In this document: in pieces, positions 18,513 to 27,159 of the stretch
Layout: every line of letters begins with the position of its first letter
Numbering within the stretch: the stretch's first letter is position 1
Assembly (NCBI GenBank): GCA_965656535.1
Contig: CBFHKX010000007.1
Span: 1 to 64,000, forward strand
DNA length: 64,000 nt
Source: Lishizhenia sp965656535
GTDB lineage: Bacteria > Bacteroidota > Bacteroidia > Flavobacteriales_D > Crocinitomicaceae
Reading direction: 5' to 3'
The notes under the pieces: model-generated
The model's database searches: none
Told to the model about the DNA's origin: nothing
The model's input: only the letters and a program-made list of their open reading frames with translations
Program-made: the position numbers and the translations under genes

Positions 18513-19190
18513 ATGAAAAATTTAATTATCCTTAGTTTACTTCTTTTCTCTTTTTTCTCTTTAGGAGCTACAAAGAAAATTGGAGCCTTTAGCGAACTTA
18601 TTGTAAACAGTAGAATTATTGTAGAACTAATTCATTCTGAAAATCATGTAGTAGAAATTGACGACAACCCAGAAATAGATCCAGAAAAGCTATCTTTAAA
18701 CTACAGAGGAGATGTGCTTACGATTAGTTACACAGGCAACTTAATTAAAGGTTTACCCGTTCGATTAAAATTATTTTGCAACAATTTACAAGGTATAAAA
18801 GCAAACTCTGGTTCAGAAGTAAGCATGCACAAAGACTTTATCGTAAATGGGAACCGTATACGGTACACTGCTTTTGCCGGAGGAAAACTAAACGTGCACA
18901 CGCAATCAAAGTATACGGATGTAGAGGTACGCCAAGGAGGAAGTGTTTCAGTTGAAGGAAAAACAGAAAGTTTAACAGCCAAAGTAACCACAGGAGGGAT
19001 TATTACAACTAGCTTCTTGGAAGCGCAAGATGTAGTTGCAGAAATAAACCTTGGTGGAGAAATAATATGTACTGCCCTCAAAACAATTGATGCTAAAGTA
19101 ACCAGTGGAGGTATTATTAGTTATATAGGTAACCCTGAAGTGAACAAAAAGATTGTTTTAGGAGGAACAATTGAAAATATTCAAAAATGA
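18513..19190 (+). CDS. head GIN (DUF2807) domain exported protein
   Basis: A 225-residue protein with a signal peptide (ILSLLLFSFFSLGA) and a repetitive right-handed beta structure full of Gly-Gly turns (TAFAGGKLNVHT, RQGGSVSVEG, TTGGIITTS, SGGIISYIGNP), the pattern of the DUF2807 head-GIN domain. Members are thought to be surface or periplasmic adhesin-like proteins; the biochemical role is unknown. It starts one base after HMG-CoA lyase and overlaps the next gene by 4 bp (ATGA), so it heads a tightly coupled trio of envelope genes. Confidence 0.8.
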   Translation: MKNLIILSLLLFSFFSLGATKKIGAFSELIVNSRIIVELIHSENHVVEIDDNPEIDPEKLSLNYRGDVLTISYTGNLIKGLPVRLKLFCNNLQGIKANSGSEVSMHKDFIVNGNRIRYTAFAGGKLNVHTQSKYTDVEVRQGGSVSVEGKTESLTAKVTTGGIITTSFLEAQDVVAEINLGGEIICTALKTIDAKVTSGGIISYIGNPEVNKKIVLGGTIENIQK

Positions 19191-19795
19191 GAATAGCCCT
19201 TACGTTACTTATCCTTTCTATTCTTTTTTCTTGTAAAGAAGACGTAAAAGAGGAAACATTTATTTCTAAAAGTACGCCAATCTCAACGCTTTTTAATAAA
19301 GCTGATTTTGAAAATCCCACAAAACAACTGTTGTTAGAAGAAACAGGTATTTGTGGTCGTTTTTTCGAAGATTCAACCAAAATTAGTACGCCTTGCTCTC
19401 CTCTTTTTTTTGAACTCTACAGCTATTCAGACAAAATAGATTTAAAAAATGGGTTTATACTTCAAACTAAAGCAAACGTAAACGGATTTCCTGCTAGGCG
19501 CATGGTAATTTTTGCAAGAGAAAAAGGCAAACTTGTTACTATGAATAAAATAGTTGGGTATCTAGTAGAAAAAAGAACTACTCCTTCTGGTTTTGATGAC
19601 TTAGTAGTTGCTGTTGTAGACAATGTAGGTGGATATTATGATAGATATGATGTACTTATTCGTTATAAAAATGGCAAATATCAATACGAGGAAGCACTAG
19701 GCGATTTACAAGGTAGGTTTGACGACCAACAGCTTAAAAAAGAAGCTACTAAACAAATTGGAGAAAGAATAATAGAACACAATCTTTTCTATTGA
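19187..19795 (+). CDS. lipoprotein of unknown function
   Basis: A 202-residue protein with a lipoprotein signal (LLILSILFSC, Cys16). The body has no recognised motif; it contains a Cys pair at about residues 64 and 78 (GICGRF, ISTPCSPLF) that could form a disulfide, and many charged residues toward the end. It overlaps the head-GIN gene by 4 bp and the following gene by 1 bp, so the three are probably translated together. Confidence 0.6.
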   Translation: MRIALTLLILSILFSCKEDVKEETFISKSTPISTLFNKADFENPTKQLLLEETGICGRFFEDSTKISTPCSPLFFELYSYSDKIDLKNGFILQTKANVNGFPARRMVIFAREKGKLVTMNKIVGYLVEKRTTPSGFDDLVVAVVDNVGGYYDRYDVLIRYKNGKYQYEEALGDLQGRFDDQQLKKEATKQIGERIIEHNLFY

Positions 19796-20235
19796 TGGGT
19801 AAAACAACTCGTATACTATTACTCTCTATAATTTTGTCTAGCTGTATTTTAGACAGCCAACTCCAGCCCGTCGTACATCCAGAATTTCTACATGATGGAA
19901 ATAGTAAAGTTTGGATTTTAACGAAACAATTTAAAGGAGAGGAAGAAATTGAAACCGGAAAATACGAGAAACAAACAACGTTTACCTTTTTTAAAGATGG
20001 TGATGTTTTTATGCAACCCAGACTAAATCTTGGTGGATATGCGGGTAAACAAGGTAAATTTAATATCACCTATAACGAAATAGAAAAAGACACTTCTTTC
20101 TGTTTTATTTTTCAACAACAACGGTTTGATTTTAAGGTGTTGAAAAGTTCAAAAAATTATTTAAAAATCGAGCCAACAAACGGAAACACCCAGTTTAACA
20201 CACTTGTGATCAAACCACTAGACAAACCTTTTTAA
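19795..20235 (+). CDS. small lipoprotein of unknown function
   Basis: A 146-residue protein starting at ATG 19795, which overlaps the previous stop (TGATG); the TTG one codon earlier is less likely. It has a lipoprotein signal (LLLSIILSSC). The fold looks like a small beta barrel of the lipocalin-like type (FTFFKDGDVF, then GKQGKFNITY), as in many Bacteroidota lipoproteins that show a G-K-W/F pattern. No function can be assigned. It closes the run and faces the convergent secreted-protein gene. Confidence 0.6.
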   Translation: MGKTTRILLLSIILSSCILDSQLQPVVHPEFLHDGNSKVWILTKQFKGEEEIETGKYEKQTTFTFFKDGDVFMQPRLNLGGYAGKQGKFNITYNEIEKDTSFCFIFQQQRFDFKVLKSSKNYLKIEPTNGNTQFNTLVIKPLDKPF

Positions 20236-20270
20236 ATTTTAATAAAATTTTACTACCTGTTTATTGACCT

Positions 20271-21071
20271 CTATTTTTTAACGATTCTCTTTGTTAATCT
20301 ACCCTTCTCGGTTTGAATATGAATAAAATATACTCCACTTTCAAAGGAAGAAATATCCACGTTCACATTTGTTTTTGCTTCAACTAGCTTTTTACCCTCT
20401 AAGGTACTGATAGAAAACCCTAGATTTTGGCTACTTTCAACCGTGAAAGATTCTGTTGTTGGATTTGGATATACAACGATTTCATAAGGACTTACCTCAA
20501 TATCATCTGTACTTACAGGGTCTTCTTTATTTATTTCAACATCATCTAAATACAACTTAAAACCATCAAAAGTAGTAAGTACAAAGGCAATATAAACCGT
20601 ACCTCCATTATAACCTAATTCAGATAAATTAACAGAATAGTCTGTCCAAGATGGAGCTGCATCTTCTACGAGGGTTACCGTATCTGTAAAAGAAGTGATT
20701 TGATTGTCTGTTGTAGAGATAAGTACGCTGTAATCTTCAGGAAATGAAGGATCATGAGATTTTGTTTTCCAAGAAATTGTGTTTCCAAACGTCCCAAGGT
20801 CAACCGCCGATGTAATTAACCACCTATCTGCCCTATCAATCGGATCAAAAAAAGAAGTAGAACTTGCAACTGTATTGTTACTATTATCGGGATCTTCTTT
20901 CGATATCCATGCTCCTGTATATTCAGAAACGACAGCTTCAACCGTGTTATTGTCATTATCAATAACAGTCCAATCCGTTGGTATTCCAGCATTAAATTCT
21001 TCGTTGAGAATTACAGTTTGTGCTTGTAAGCCAAAAACACAGAAAATTAAAGTAAACAAAAATCCTTTCAT
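20271..21071 (-). CDS. secreted choice-of-anchor J protein with type IX sorting domain
   Basis: A 266-residue exported protein. After the signal peptide (FTLIFCVFGLQAQ) comes a jelly-roll domain of the choice-of-anchor J/MAM-like type (EEFNAGIPTDWTVID, WLITSAVDLG, KLYLDDVEI). Residues about 195-266 are a type A C-terminal type IX secretion domain (VVYPNPTTESFTVE to GRLTKRIVKK). It is presumably secreted or attached to the cell surface and may bind carbohydrate or act as an adhesin. It is monocistronic and convergent with the lipoprotein gene. Confidence 0.8.
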   Translation of the reverse strand: MKGFLFTLIFCVFGLQAQTVILNEEFNAGIPTDWTVIDNDNNTVEAVVSEYTGAWISKEDPDNSNNTVASSTSFFDPIDRADRWLITSAVDLGTFGNTISWKTKSHDPSFPEDYSVLISTTDNQITSFTDTVTLVEDAAPSWTDYSVNLSELGYNGGTVYIAFVLTTFDGFKLYLDDVEINKEDPVSTDDIEVSPYEIVVYPNPTTESFTVESSQNLGFSISTLEGKKLVEAKTNVNVDISSFESGVYFIHIQTEKGRLTKRIVKK

Positions 21072-21252
21072 CTAACAAAAATAGAAATTAAGAGGTGTTC
21101 AGTTACAAATTGACTCCTAAATAATGCTAATTTTTAAAAATAAAGAGAAATATCCTGAATTTCCTCAATAATAAATAACCATCGTATATATTACATCAGC
21201 TAAATTTCTTTAAAAATTTATTCGCTTATCTTCGCATCTGCAAAACAGAACA

Positions 21253-22722
21253 ATGACAGCAACACTTATACTCACAGTAATCGTACTTTATTTTATTACA
21301 TTAGTTGGAATCTCCTTTCTAACATCTAAAGGTGCTGGTAATTCAACCTTTTTCACAGGTGATAAAAACTCGAAATGGTACTTAGTTTCTTACGGAATGA
21401 TTGGAGCTTCGCTCTCTGGGGTAACCTTTATTTCCGTTCCTGGCTGGGTTGAAGGAGAAGGGTTTAGTTACATGCAAATGATAATTGGATACATGATTGG
21501 ATATGCAATTATTGCTTTCGTACTCATGCCTTTGTATTACAAACTTAATCTGACCTCTATTTATGCTTATTTAGGCGAACGATATGGTCCTATTGCACAT
21601 AAAACAGGCGCCAGCTTTTTCTTACTCTCGCGTATTTTAGGTGCAGCAGTTCGCTTATTTTTAGTTGCTGATATATTAGACTACTTCTTATTCGATGCGC
21701 TTGGTATTTCCTTTGAACTAACTGTACTCATCACACTTTTACTCATCTATGTTTATACCTATCGAGGAGGAATTAAAACTATTGTTTGGACAGATACGCT
21801 ACAAACTACTTTTATGCTTACAGCCTTAATTATAGCTATCTACCTTATTTACCATGAACTTGGTGGTTCTATTTCAAATAGTGGACTCTCATCTATGGGA
21901 ATTACAGATTGGTTTGTTACAGATTCAATTAATTCGAAAAACCATTGGATTAAATATATTCTAAGCGGAGTGTTTGTTTCTGTTGCTATGACTGGATTAG
22001 ACCAAGATATGATGCAGAAAAACTTGACCTGCAAGAACACAAAAGAAGCTCAAAAAAATATGCTATCTTTTTCTATTGTACTGTTTGCTGTAAACTTTGT
22101 TTTTTTAGTTCTGGGAGCCTTATTATTTACCTATTTACACGAAAATATAGCACTTCAAGAAATGTACAGCGCAATGGAAGAAAGTAAACGCAACGATAGA
22201 CTTTTTCCACTAATTGCTTTGAAAGGAGAACTGGGAACAGGCTTAGGGATTACTTTTTTACTTGGTTTAATTGCTGCAGCTTATTCAAGTGCAGATTCTG
22301 CTTTAACATCCTTGACCACCTCAGCAAGCGTGGATTTATTTGGTCTGGACAAAAAAGAAGACCAATTAAAAGCAAAAAAAAACAGGCAACTGATTCATAT
22401 TGGAATGACTGCAATTTTATTTATCACCATTTTATTAGCAAATGCATTTAAAGAAGAGAACGTAATCGGTACACTTTTTAAAATAGCTGGTTACACCTAT
22501 GGACCGCTGCTCGGACTTTTCTTTTTTGGAATTCTTTCAAAAAGGAAGGTCAAAGACAATTATACATTAGTGATTTCATTACTCGTACCTTCTGCTCTTA
22601 TTATCATCATGAACTACGAAACACACATATTTGGTGAGTATAAAGTTGGGTATGAATTGTTAGGCATAAATGGATTGTTTTGTTATCTATTTTTATTCAT
22701 CACCTCAAAATCAAACAGATAA
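21253..22722 (+). CDS. sodium:solute symporter (SSS family)
   Basis: A 489-residue integral membrane protein with about 13 hydrophobic helices. The early GASLSGVTFISVPGWV region and AAAYSSADSALTSLTTS near residue 345 are typical SSS sodium-site and substrate-site helices. The family cotransports sodium with sugars, amino acids, vitamins or inositols; this Bacteroidota type has no assigned substrate. The upstream 180 bp has no gene; TATCTTCG at 21226-21233 is a near-match -7 box. No catabolic genes adjoin it. Confidence 0.85.
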   Translation: MTATLILTVIVLYFITLVGISFLTSKGAGNSTFFTGDKNSKWYLVSYGMIGASLSGVTFISVPGWVEGEGFSYMQMIIGYMIGYAIIAFVLMPLYYKLNLTSIYAYLGERYGPIAHKTGASFFLLSRILGAAVRLFLVADILDYFLFDALGISFELTVLITLLLIYVYTYRGGIKTIVWTDTLQTTFMLTALIIAIYLIYHELGGSISNSGLSSMGITDWFVTDSINSKNHWIKYILSGVFVSVAMTGLDQDMMQKNLTCKNTKEAQKNMLSFSIVLFAVNFVFLVLGALLFTYLHENIALQEMYSAMEESKRNDRLFPLIALKGELGTGLGITFLLGLIAAAYSSADSALTSLTTSASVDLFGLDKKEDQLKAKKNRQLIHIGMTAILFITILLANAFKEENVIGTLFKIAGYTYGPLLGLFFFGILSKRKVKDNYTLVISLLVPSALIIIMNYETHIFGEYKVGYELLGINGLFCYLFLFITSKSNR

Positions 22723-22781
22723 ATATGATAAAATGCTTGTAATTGAATACTTTTTTATCGAAATTTAATTAAAATTATGCT

Positions 22782-24389
22782 ATGAGCTTGTCACCATATA
22801 CAGGTCAGTGGACAACCGCTGAGGCTGCACATCTACTACGAAGAACGTTGGTTGGTCCTAAAGTTGACCAGATAAACACGGCAGTAACTGACGGAATGTT
22901 AGCTACTGTTTCTAATCTACTGACTGTACCAACATTAGAAGATCCAATTACTTTTAGTTCAGATGAACTGTATACGAGTCTGGGACAAACATGGATAAAC
23001 GATCCGTTAGCAGTTAATTCAGACCCCACAATTTTTCAACAAAATGTAGCTGCAAGAAATAGGTCTTTATTAGCTTGGTCATCGAAACGTTTGTATTTAA
23101 ATTCTGACTTTTCTATTGCTGAAAAAATGACTTTATTTTGGCAAAATCATTTCGCAGTTGAATTAACAAACGAACCACGCGCAAACTATCGCTTCTTTAG
23201 TTTGCTATATAACAACTGCTTAGGAAATGTAAAACAATTGGTAAAAGATGTAACTGTTGAGCCTGCAATGCTTTTGTTTTTAAATGGAAATTCAAACACA
23301 CTGTACAGTCCGAATGAAAATTTTGCAAGAGAATTGTTAGAGCTTTATACCATTGGTAAAGGTGCTCAAATTGGTCCTGGTGACTATACAAACTACACAG
23401 AGCAAGATGTTGCCGAAGGAGCTAGGATTATGACGGGATGGCAGCTCTCTACCTACAATGCAACGAGTTTACCTTTGGTAGCGCCTTATTTTAATGCTTT
23501 CTTGCACGATACAGGTACAAAAACACTTTCTGCAGCGTTTAACAATGCTGTAATAACAGATAATGCAGCACAAGAGTATGCAGATTTTATAGATATAATT
23601 TTCACACAAAACGAATGCGCAAAATTTATATGTAGGAAGCTCTATCGCTTTTTTGTAAACAGTGAGATTGATGCTACAATTGAGACAACCGTGATAGACG
23701 AACTTGCTAACACACTTGTAACAAATAATTACGCAATTTCACCTGTTATACAAGAATTGCTCACATCTCAACATTTTTATGACATCACCTACCGAGCTGC
23801 TATTATTAAGAGTCCGGTTGAATACATGGCTGGAGTATATAAAAGTGTTGGCGCACCATTAAATTATGATATACAAAGTAACGGAGAGATTTTAACGACC
23901 ATTTATTACATTACCGGTGGTGCTGGTATGGATTATTTTGCTCCTCCGAATGTGGGAGGCTGGACAGCCTACTATTTGGCTCCGGCATTTTCTCGACTAT
24001 GGATTAACTCGGCATATATCAAAACGCGCTTTGATTTATCGGACTGGATAACACTGTATAATGGCCCAAGTGCCTCAACTTCTGGTTTAAACTTTGAAAA
24101 CAATGCAATGGAGCTATTAAACTCTATTGCTACTGTTACCAATGCAGCGGACCCAAATAATGTCGTTCAACAACTCGAAATCTTATTTGCTTGTAAGCCT
24201 TACGGACCTTCTCAATTTGCTGGTTTAAAAAGCATATTAACAAATGGCTTACCTGATTTTGAATGGACAATTCAATACAACGATTATTTAGCGAACCCAG
24301 GAGACCCTGTATTTAGCGAACCTGTAGAGAATAGAGTTAGACAAGTATTGTCTTACATTTTTAAATCATCAGAATATCACATCCAATAA
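22782..24389 (+). CDS. DUF1800 family protein
   Basis: A 535-residue protein of the DUF1800 family. Recognisable parts: the N-terminal AAHLLRRTLVGPK, the KMTLFWQNHFAVE segment, ENFARELLELYTIGKG near residue 185, and PPNVGGWTAYY near 385. No obvious signal peptide is visible in the first 30 residues. DUF1800 genes are almost always followed by a DUF1501 gene, as here; both are thought to act outside the cytoplasm but the chemistry is unknown. The 59 bp before the ATG are AT-rich. Confidence 0.85.
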   Translation: MSLSPYTGQWTTAEAAHLLRRTLVGPKVDQINTAVTDGMLATVSNLLTVPTLEDPITFSSDELYTSLGQTWINDPLAVNSDPTIFQQNVAARNRSLLAWSSKRLYLNSDFSIAEKMTLFWQNHFAVELTNEPRANYRFFSLLYNNCLGNVKQLVKDVTVEPAMLLFLNGNSNTLYSPNENFARELLELYTIGKGAQIGPGDYTNYTEQDVAEGARIMTGWQLSTYNATSLPLVAPYFNAFLHDTGTKTLSAAFNNAVITDNAAQEYADFIDIIFTQNECAKFICRKLYRFFVNSEIDATIETTVIDELANTLVTNNYAISPVIQELLTSQHFYDITYRAAIIKSPVEYMAGVYKSVGAPLNYDIQSNGEILTTIYYITGGAGMDYFAPPNVGGWTAYYLAPAFSRLWINSAYIKTRFDLSDWITLYNGPSASTSGLNFENNAMELLNSIATVTNAADPNNVVQQLEILFACKPYGPSQFAGLKSILTNGLPDFEWTIQYNDYLANPGDPVFSEPVENRVRQVLSYIFKSSEYHIQ

Positions 24390-24399
24390 ATTGAACAGC

Positions 24400-25956
24400 A
24401 TGAAAAGAAGAGATTTTGTTAGAAACACAACACTCGGAGCAATTGGTGTTCCTTTCGTGATAAATGAATTAAAATACAATACAGTAAATAGTTCGCTTTT
24501 TAAAACCAGTAAAAGTGCTGAGGACAGAGTCTTAGTTATCATAAGGTTAAATGGTGGAAATGACGGTTTGAATACGGTCATTCCTCAAGATATGTATGAT
24601 AACCTTGCTATGCAAAGGAGCAATATAATTATTCCTGAAACCGATATTTTAGATTTAGGTGTAAGCAATTTGGGACTTCACCCTACAATGACCGGCATGC
24701 GAAATATGTTTAATGACGGTAAACTAAGTATTATTCAAAATGTTGGGTATCCGCAACAAAATAGATCACATTTTAAGTCGATGGAAATTTGGTCTAACGG
24801 AGATATTTCTAGTAATGCAACAACAGGTTGGCTTGGAAGATATTTAGACAATGAATTCCCCGGATTTCCAGGAGCTTATCCAGACCAAGAAAACCCAGAT
24901 CCTTTTGCTATGAGCATGGGATATGAGGTATCAGCAACTTGTCAAGGATTATCTAGTAATTTCTCAATGGCTGTGAACAACCCTGCAAGTTTAGGTCAAC
25001 TTACCTCAAGTATTGATAATTTTGAAAATAGCATATACGGAGATCATTTACAATTTATTTCACAAATTGTTGATCAAAGCAATGCCTATGCAACAGGTGT
25101 TACAGCAGCTTTGAATGCAGGAAACTCTCTTTCAGCGCTCTACCCTAGCAATAATTATTTAGCAGATCAACTTCAAAATATTGCTAAACTAATTAGTGGT
25201 GGTTTACAAACAAAAATCTACATTCTAAACATTAACGGATTTGACACACACGATGCTCAGATACAACAAAACGATCCGCTTGCTGGTACACACACAAATT
25301 TATTAAATACACTATCTTCAGCAATTGAAGCCTTTCAGGATGATTTATCCTTGTTGGGCTTAGAAAATCGAGTATTGGGTATGACTTTCTCTGAATTTGG
25401 TAGGCAAATTGCTTCTAATGCAAGCAATGGAACTGATCATGGTGATGCAGCACCTATGTTTTTATTTGGATCTTGTATTAACAATTCGGTAATTGGTTCA
25501 AATCCTGTTATCACAGATACGATCGTAAATCAAGCTGGTGTAGACATGGAATTTGATTTCAGAAATATTTATGCTTCAATTTTAAAAGATTGGTTTCAAG
25601 CAGATGCATCAGACATACAAGCCATGTTTGAACAACCGGTAAGTTTTACCCCGCTAGCAGCAGCGTGTAACTCAAGTATTGGACTAGATGAATATAGCTT
25701 GGATAAAGAAACGCTTATCGTTTATCCTAATCCGGCAGTAGACCAAGCTACTGTTCGTTTTGAATGTTTACATGAACAAGTTAAGCTGGCAATTTATGAC
25801 CTAAACGGTAGAATGCTGGTGGAAGTATTTGAGCAGCAAATTAACAAAGGAAAGCACGAAGTTAAACTAAACTTAACAGGTCTCACTCCAGGTACATATA
25901 CGGTGCAGGTTATTAAACCAAGTGGAATTTTAAATGCTAGATTCATTAAGCGTTAA
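24400..25956 (+). CDS. DUF1501 family protein with type IX sorting domain
   Basis: A 518-residue protein. I use the ATG at 24400 since it begins with a twin-arginine-like start (MKRRDFVRNTTLGAIG); the TTG three codons earlier is unlikely. The DUF1501 core is sulfatase/phosphatase-like and includes VIIRLNGGNDGLNTV, the NGFDTHDAQ segment and MTFSEFGRQIASNASNGTDHG, whose Asp and His suggest metal binding. The last about 75 residues are a type IX secretion domain (VYPNPAVDQATV to ARFIKR). It is 10 bp behind its DUF1800 partner. Confidence 0.85.
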   Translation: MKRRDFVRNTTLGAIGVPFVINELKYNTVNSSLFKTSKSAEDRVLVIIRLNGGNDGLNTVIPQDMYDNLAMQRSNIIIPETDILDLGVSNLGLHPTMTGMRNMFNDGKLSIIQNVGYPQQNRSHFKSMEIWSNGDISSNATTGWLGRYLDNEFPGFPGAYPDQENPDPFAMSMGYEVSATCQGLSSNFSMAVNNPASLGQLTSSIDNFENSIYGDHLQFISQIVDQSNAYATGVTAALNAGNSLSALYPSNNYLADQLQNIAKLISGGLQTKIYILNINGFDTHDAQIQQNDPLAGTHTNLLNTLSSAIEAFQDDLSLLGLENRVLGMTFSEFGRQIASNASNGTDHGDAAPMFLFGSCINNSVIGSNPVITDTIVNQAGVDMEFDFRNIYASILKDWFQADASDIQAMFEQPVSFTPLAAACNSSIGLDEYSLDKETLIVYPNPAVDQATVRFECLHEQVKLAIYDLNGRMLVEVFEQQINKGKHEVKLNLTGLTPGTYTVQVIKPSGILNARFIKR

Positions 25957-26042
25957 AACGATAAAAGTAATTTGAATACCAAGCACACATGCTAAAACTA
26001 GTGCGCTTTTGTTTGCAGTGCGTTGTACTTCTGTGCAAAAGG

Positions 26043-26058
26043 TACCTAAAAAAGGGTA
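26043..26058. promoter_or_regulatory. 7-2-7 NarL/LuxR-type operator upstream of DUF6607
   Basis: TACCTAA-AA-AAGGGTA, a 16-bp inverted repeat with TACC and GGTA outer bases. The same 16 bases recur at 36799-36814, before the LuxR-type regulator gene, and related sites lie at 30906 and 31046. NarL-type regulators bind inverted TACYYMT heptamers with 2-bp spacing, the arrangement seen here. It lies about 60 bp above the -7 box of this gene, further than the other three sites. Confidence 0.7.
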
Positions 26059-26067
26059 TTTTAATAC

Positions 26068-26090
26068 TCCTTAAGAATCATTCTAAATAA
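26068..26090. promoter_or_regulatory. 8-5-8 palindrome-like site upstream of DUF6607
   Basis: The right arm TCTAAATAA is intact and the left arm (CCTTAAGA) matches 5 of 8. Reverse-complemented, it shares the 14 bases TATTTAGAATGATT with the site at 31027-31047, and its arm with the perfect copy at 36745-36767. It lies between the 7-2-7 site and the predicted promoter. Confidence 0.5.
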
Positions 26091-26119
26091 ACTTTTAGTT
26101 TTAATCAAATTTCTCTCTT

Positions 26120-26127
26120 TAGATTTG
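26120..26127 (+). promoter_or_regulatory. -7 promoter box of DUF6607 gene
   Basis: TAGATTTG matches TAnnTTTG; no TTG stands 19-21 bp upstream, which fits a promoter that needs an activator. It is 28 bp before the ATG. Confidence 0.45.
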
Positions 26128-26154
26128 TCATAGAAATGTCATAAAAAAAGAGAA

Positions 26155-27066
26155 ATGAAAAAAACAACCTTAGTTACAGTAGCTGTGTTTTCTGCGTTTG
26201 CAGCAACATTTGCACAAGAGAATAAGCAAGACAAAGACCGTGAATCTATTAAAGAAATGTGTGGATGTTTTGAAGTTGGATTTAACTTTAGTGAAACATT
26301 TAACTATAGTGAAGATTCTACTTACACGGCTTCGCCAGAAAAAATTACTGGAGCACTAGAATTAGCAGTTTTAGTAGAAGATAATCCGGATGAAATATCC
26401 ATTCAACACTTACTTGTTGTTGGAGCACCCAACGATCAAATGGTTATTAAACACTGGAGACAAGATTGGCTGTATGAAAACATTAATTTATATACCTATA
26501 ATGGTAATAACCAATGGCAGTTTAAACAACTAAATAATTCAGATGTAGAAGGACAATGGACGCAAAAAGTATATCAAGTAGATGATAGTCCACGCTACGA
26601 AGGAAGTGGATCTTGGGTATACGTTGACGGAAAAGTGTATTGGGAGAATTCTGCTGACGCTCCATTACCGAGAAGAGAATATACGCAGCGTAGCGACTAT
26701 AATGTTACTGTTCGAGGGAACAGACATGAAGTAAAAGATTTTGGTTGGGTACATGAGCAAGACAACGATAAAATAATTAGAGAAGATGGTAATAAGGATA
26801 TCTTGCTTGCACAAGAGAAAGGATATAACACGTATAAAAAAGTAGACCTAGAAAAGTGTAAAGCAGCGCAAGTTTGGTGGGACGAACAACAAGAATATTG
26901 GGGAATGGTAAGAAAAGCTTGGGATGAAGTATTTCAAAAAAATAAAGACCTAAAGCTCGCCGAAAAAGTAGAAGGAAAAAGAATGTGGGAAGCGCTTTTT
27001 ATTGAAGATGTAAGTAATGTTAAATACAAAGAAGTCAAAAAAATCATAAAGTCGTATATTCTCTAA
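26155..27066 (+). CDS. DUF6607 family exported protein
   Basis: A 303-residue protein with a signal peptide (VAVFSAFAATFAQ). The mature part matches the Bacteroidota family DUF6607: conserved MCGCFEVGFNFSETF, the Trp-rich HWRQDWLYE, GQWTQKVYQVDD, the DYNVT/VHEQDNDKI strand pair and a helical end. Its Cys-Gly-Cys and many aromatics are conserved features with no known biochemical role. The family is often beside haem or iron uptake genes, and here it shares operator motifs with them. A bidirectional terminator follows. Confidence 0.75.
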   Translation: MKKTTLVTVAVFSAFAATFAQENKQDKDRESIKEMCGCFEVGFNFSETFNYSEDSTYTASPEKITGALELAVLVEDNPDEISIQHLLVVGAPNDQMVIKHWRQDWLYENINLYTYNGNNQWQFKQLNNSDVEGQWTQKVYQVDDSPRYEGSGSWVYVDGKVYWENSADAPLPRREYTQRSDYNVTVRGNRHEVKDFGWVHEQDNDKIIREDGNKDILLAQEKGYNTYKKVDLEKCKAAQVWWDEQQEYWGMVRKAWDEVFQKNKDLKLAEKVEGKRMWEALFIEDVSNVKYKEVKKIIKSYIL

Positions 27067-27086
27067 CTAAACAGAAAAAGCAATTC

Positions 27087-27119
27087 AAAAGCCTTAGAAT
27101 AATCTCTAAGGCTTTTTTT
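27087..27119. terminator. bidirectional terminator between DUF6607 and the PepSY operon
   Basis: Arms AAAAGCCTTAGA (27087-27098) and TCTAAGGCTTTT (27105-27116), 6-nt loop, T-run on the plus side and A-run on the other, placed between convergent genes. Confidence 0.85.
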
Positions 27120-27159
27120 CTACAACCTCTTTTAAATATACAAAAGAAGAAGACTTAAC

